A stretch of DNA of 64,000 bases from Neorhizobium sp. Its GTDB lineage: Bacteria; Pseudomonadota; Alphaproteobacteria; Rhizobiales; Rhizobiaceae. The notes under the pieces are model-generated. The model did not search any database, was not told the DNA's origin, and worked only from the letters and a program-made list of their open reading frames with translations. The position numbers and the translations under genes were made by a program. Location of the stretch: positions 372,001 through 436,000 of the forward strand of contig JAPWKC010000003.1 of the NCBI GenBank assembly GCA_028283725.1. Reading direction: 5' to 3'. This document shows positions 62,469 through 64,000 of this stretch, piece after piece. Every line of letters starts with the position of its first letter. Within the stretch, counting starts at the first letter, position 1.

Positions 62469-63686
62469 ATGAAAGGTAGTCTCGGCACATCGCTGGTTGT
62501 TCACGTCGTGGTGCTGGTCCTGGCGATGGTCTCGCTCAGCGCGCCAAAACCGCTCGACGTCGCGCAGGAAGAGGTTCTCCCGGTCGATCTCGTGCCGGTG
62601 GAAGAGCTGACCCAGATGCAGCAGGGCGACAAGAAGGCGCAACCCGCGCCCAAGCCCTCGACCAAACCCACCAAGAACACGAAGATCGTCGATAAAGCCG
62701 AGAATGCCGGCGATAACGACGTCGACCTGAAGACCCCGCCGACGCCGGTCAAGAAGCCGACGCCGGTGGAAACGGCTGCCGCGCCGAAGCCGACCGAACG
62801 CCCGACGCCGACGCCTACCGAAGAACAGAACCAGGTGAAGGACGTCGCCAAGGAAGAGACAGCGCCGAAGCCGCAGGAACAGGCAGCCCTGCCGACGCCG
62901 AAGCCGCCGGAGCCGACCCCGCCGAAGCCGACGCCCACTCCGCCGAAGCCCGAGCCGACCCCGCCGAAGCCGGAGGCCGCCAAGCCTGCGCCTTCGCCGA
63001 TCCAGGCCGAGAACAAGTCGGATACCGGCGAGATCCCCGATACGCCGCCGATCCCGGCGCAGCGGCCGACCCCGCCCAAGCCCGAGACGCCGAAGCCTGT
63101 GGAAGAGGCAAAACCGGTCGAAAAGCCGGCGGAGAAGAAGCCCGATCCGCCAAAGCCGACCGAGACCGCCAAGGCGCAGGACAAGGCGACGGAAAAGCCG
63201 ACCAACAAGAAGGTCGCCGACAAGAAGCAGGAGGTCGCCAAGGCCTCGTCTTCGAAGCAGAGCGATTTCAATGCCGATCAGATCTCCACGCTGCTCAACA
63301 AGGAGCAGGCGGCCGGCGGCGGCGCCAAGCGCTCGACATCGCCTGCCGCGACCGGCAGCACCAAGCCGGCCAATGCCGCCAAGCTCAGCCAGAGCGAGCT
63401 TGATGCTTTGCGTGGCCAGATCGAGAACAACTGGTCCGTCATTGCCGGCATCGACGGCGCCGACGGCGTCGTCATCCGGGTGACGATGAAGCTCGATCAG
63501 TCCGGCGCCATCATCGGCCGTCCCGAAGTCACCGCAAGCGGCGGCTCGGATGCGGCAAGGCGGACGCTCGAAGGCAGCGCTTTGCGCGCCGTCATGCGCT
63601 CGTCGCCATTCAAAAACCTTCCTGCCGACAAATACGACGCCTGGAGCGAAGTCGTCGTCAACTTCGACCCGAGCGAACTGCTTTGA
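62469..63686 (+). CDS. tolA: Tol-Pal system protein TolA
   Basis: 405 residues. Residues 5-24 form a membrane helix ([19 protein letters not shown]). Residues about 55-265 are a long Pro/Lys/Glu/Thr-rich repeat region ([14 protein letters not shown] and similar), the extended periplasmic stalk. The C-terminal domain (about 310-405) is a TolA/TonB-like globular domain. TolA links the TolQR motor to TolB and Pal at the outer membrane. It begins 10 bp after tolR. Confidence 0.92.
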   Translation: MKGSLGTSLVVHVVVLVLAMVSLSAPKPLDVAQEEVLPVDLVPVEELTQMQQGDKKAQPAPKPSTKPTKNTKIVDKAENAGDNDVDLKTPPTPVKKPTPVETAAAPKPTERPTPTPTEEQNQVKDVAKEETAPKPQEQAALPTPKPPEPTPPKPTPTPPKPEPTPPKPEAAKPAPSPIQAENKSDTGEIPDTPPIPAQRPTPPKPETPKPVEEAKPVEKPAEKKPDPPKPTETAKAQDKATEKPTNKKVADKKQEVAKASSSKQSDFNADQISTLLNKEQAAGGGAKRSTSPAATGSTKPANAAKLSQSELDALRGQIENNWSVIAGIDGADGVVIRVTMKLDQSGAIIGRPEVTASGGSDAARRTLEGSALRAVMRSSPFKNLPADKYDAWSEVVVNFDPSELL

Positions 63687-63697
63687 AAGGCCATAAC

Positions 63698-64000
63698 ATG
63701 ATCAGACGTAATTTCCTCGGTCTCATGGCGACCGCCGGCACTGCGGCGGCGCTTTCCACGCCGGCTCGCGCCGCGGTCGAGATCAACATCAACAAGGGCA
63801 ATGTGCAGCCGCTGCCGATCGCGATCACGGACTTCCTGTCCAACAACGATCTCGGCCCGCAGATTTCCCAGGTGATCGCCGCCGACCTGCAGCGGTCGGG
63901 CCTGTTCGCGCCGATCAACAAGCAGGCCTTCATCGAGAAGATCTCCGATCCGAACGCCCAGCCGCGCTTCGACGACTGGAAGGCGATCAACGCCCAGGCG
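63698..64000 (+). CDS. tolB: Tol-Pal system protein TolB, 3' end outside window
   Basis: 101 residues seen; it continues beyond the window. The N-terminus [19 protein letters not shown] has a twin-arginine (RRNFL) pattern with a hydrophobic stretch and a cleavage site near ARA-AV, suggesting Tat rather than Sec export. The mature start matches the TolB D1 domain ([22 protein letters not shown]). TolB is the periplasmic partner of Pal and TolA. Confidence 0.9.
   Translation, partial: MIRRNFLGLMATAGTAAALSTPARAAVEININKGNVQPLPIAITDFLSNNDLGPQISQVIAADLQRSGLFAPINKQAFIEKISDPNAQPRFDDWKAINAQA

Overview
The window is chromosomal DNA of an alphaproteobacterium of the order Hyphomicrobiales, most likely the family Rhizobiaceae (Rhizobium/Agrobacterium/Sinorhizobium relatives). 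The evidence is high GC content, rhizobial family proteins (GapR/DUF2312, DUF1244, DUF1036, DUF1192, DUF4164, RcdA/DUF1465), the sulfolipid cluster sqdB-sqdD-sqdC in the order known from Sinorhizobium, 6S RNA next to zapA, and palindromic intergenic repeats of the RIME type. No prophage, insertion sequence, CRISPR array, tRNA or rRNA gene was seen.

Layout. 1-4.3 kb (minus): a GcvT-type FAD dehydrogenase cut by the window edge, an amine oxidase and gapR. 4.4-7.8 kb: DUF1244 and N-formylglutamate amidohydrolase on minus, then DUF1036 coupled to pyruvate kinase on plus. 7.8-9.8 kb: an alpha/beta hydrolase preceded by four tandem 215-bp units. 9.9-13 kb: a TPR protein, rpmJ, purK, purE and a YdcH protein. 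13-20.5 kb: regulators, a ThiE-like protein coupled to a Sel1 protein, suhB, and a MotA/ExbB plus OmpA/MotB pair. 20.7-27 kb: a glucoamylase-type protein beside an ABC exporter, rpmE, rcdA, DUF1192 and an MFS transporter. 27-30.2 kb: an accessory-looking stretch with small genes, a frameshifted DUF1835 gene and dispersed palindromes. 30.2-38.6 kb (minus): central carbon genes tkt, gap, pgk and fba, interrupted by a K+/H+ antiporter and a 175-bp tandem repeat. 38.9-40.2 kb: DUF4164, zapA, 6S RNA and a small membrane protein. 40.7-43.7 kb: a CHASE3 histidine kinase, a frameshifted response regulator and a receiver-kinase hybrid. 44-50.8 kb: a CorC/HlyC membrane protein, 5-FTHF cyclo-ligase, YmdB-like phosphoesterase, YebC and others. 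52.2-55.9 kb: ruvC, ruvA and ruvB with a VapBC-type toxin-antitoxin pair in each gap. 55.9-60.3 kb: NUDIX, two small genes, and sqdC, sqdD and sqdB. 60.4-64 kb: ybgC, tolQ, tolR, tolA and the start of tolB.

The most unusual items are: (1) two different AbrB/PIN toxin-antitoxin modules, each with its own perfect palindromic operator, inside the ruvCAB operon; (2) the 215-bp repeat, whose length makes a chain of ATGA-overlapping 72-residue reading frames ending at the hydrolase start codon; (3) a dispersed family of 15-16 bp minisatellites with a related consensus at four loci; and (4) a candidate small RNA and CtrA-like boxes upstream of rcdA. Two genes (a response regulator and the DUF1835 gene) each carry an apparent one-base insertion. 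These may be true mutations or sequence errors.
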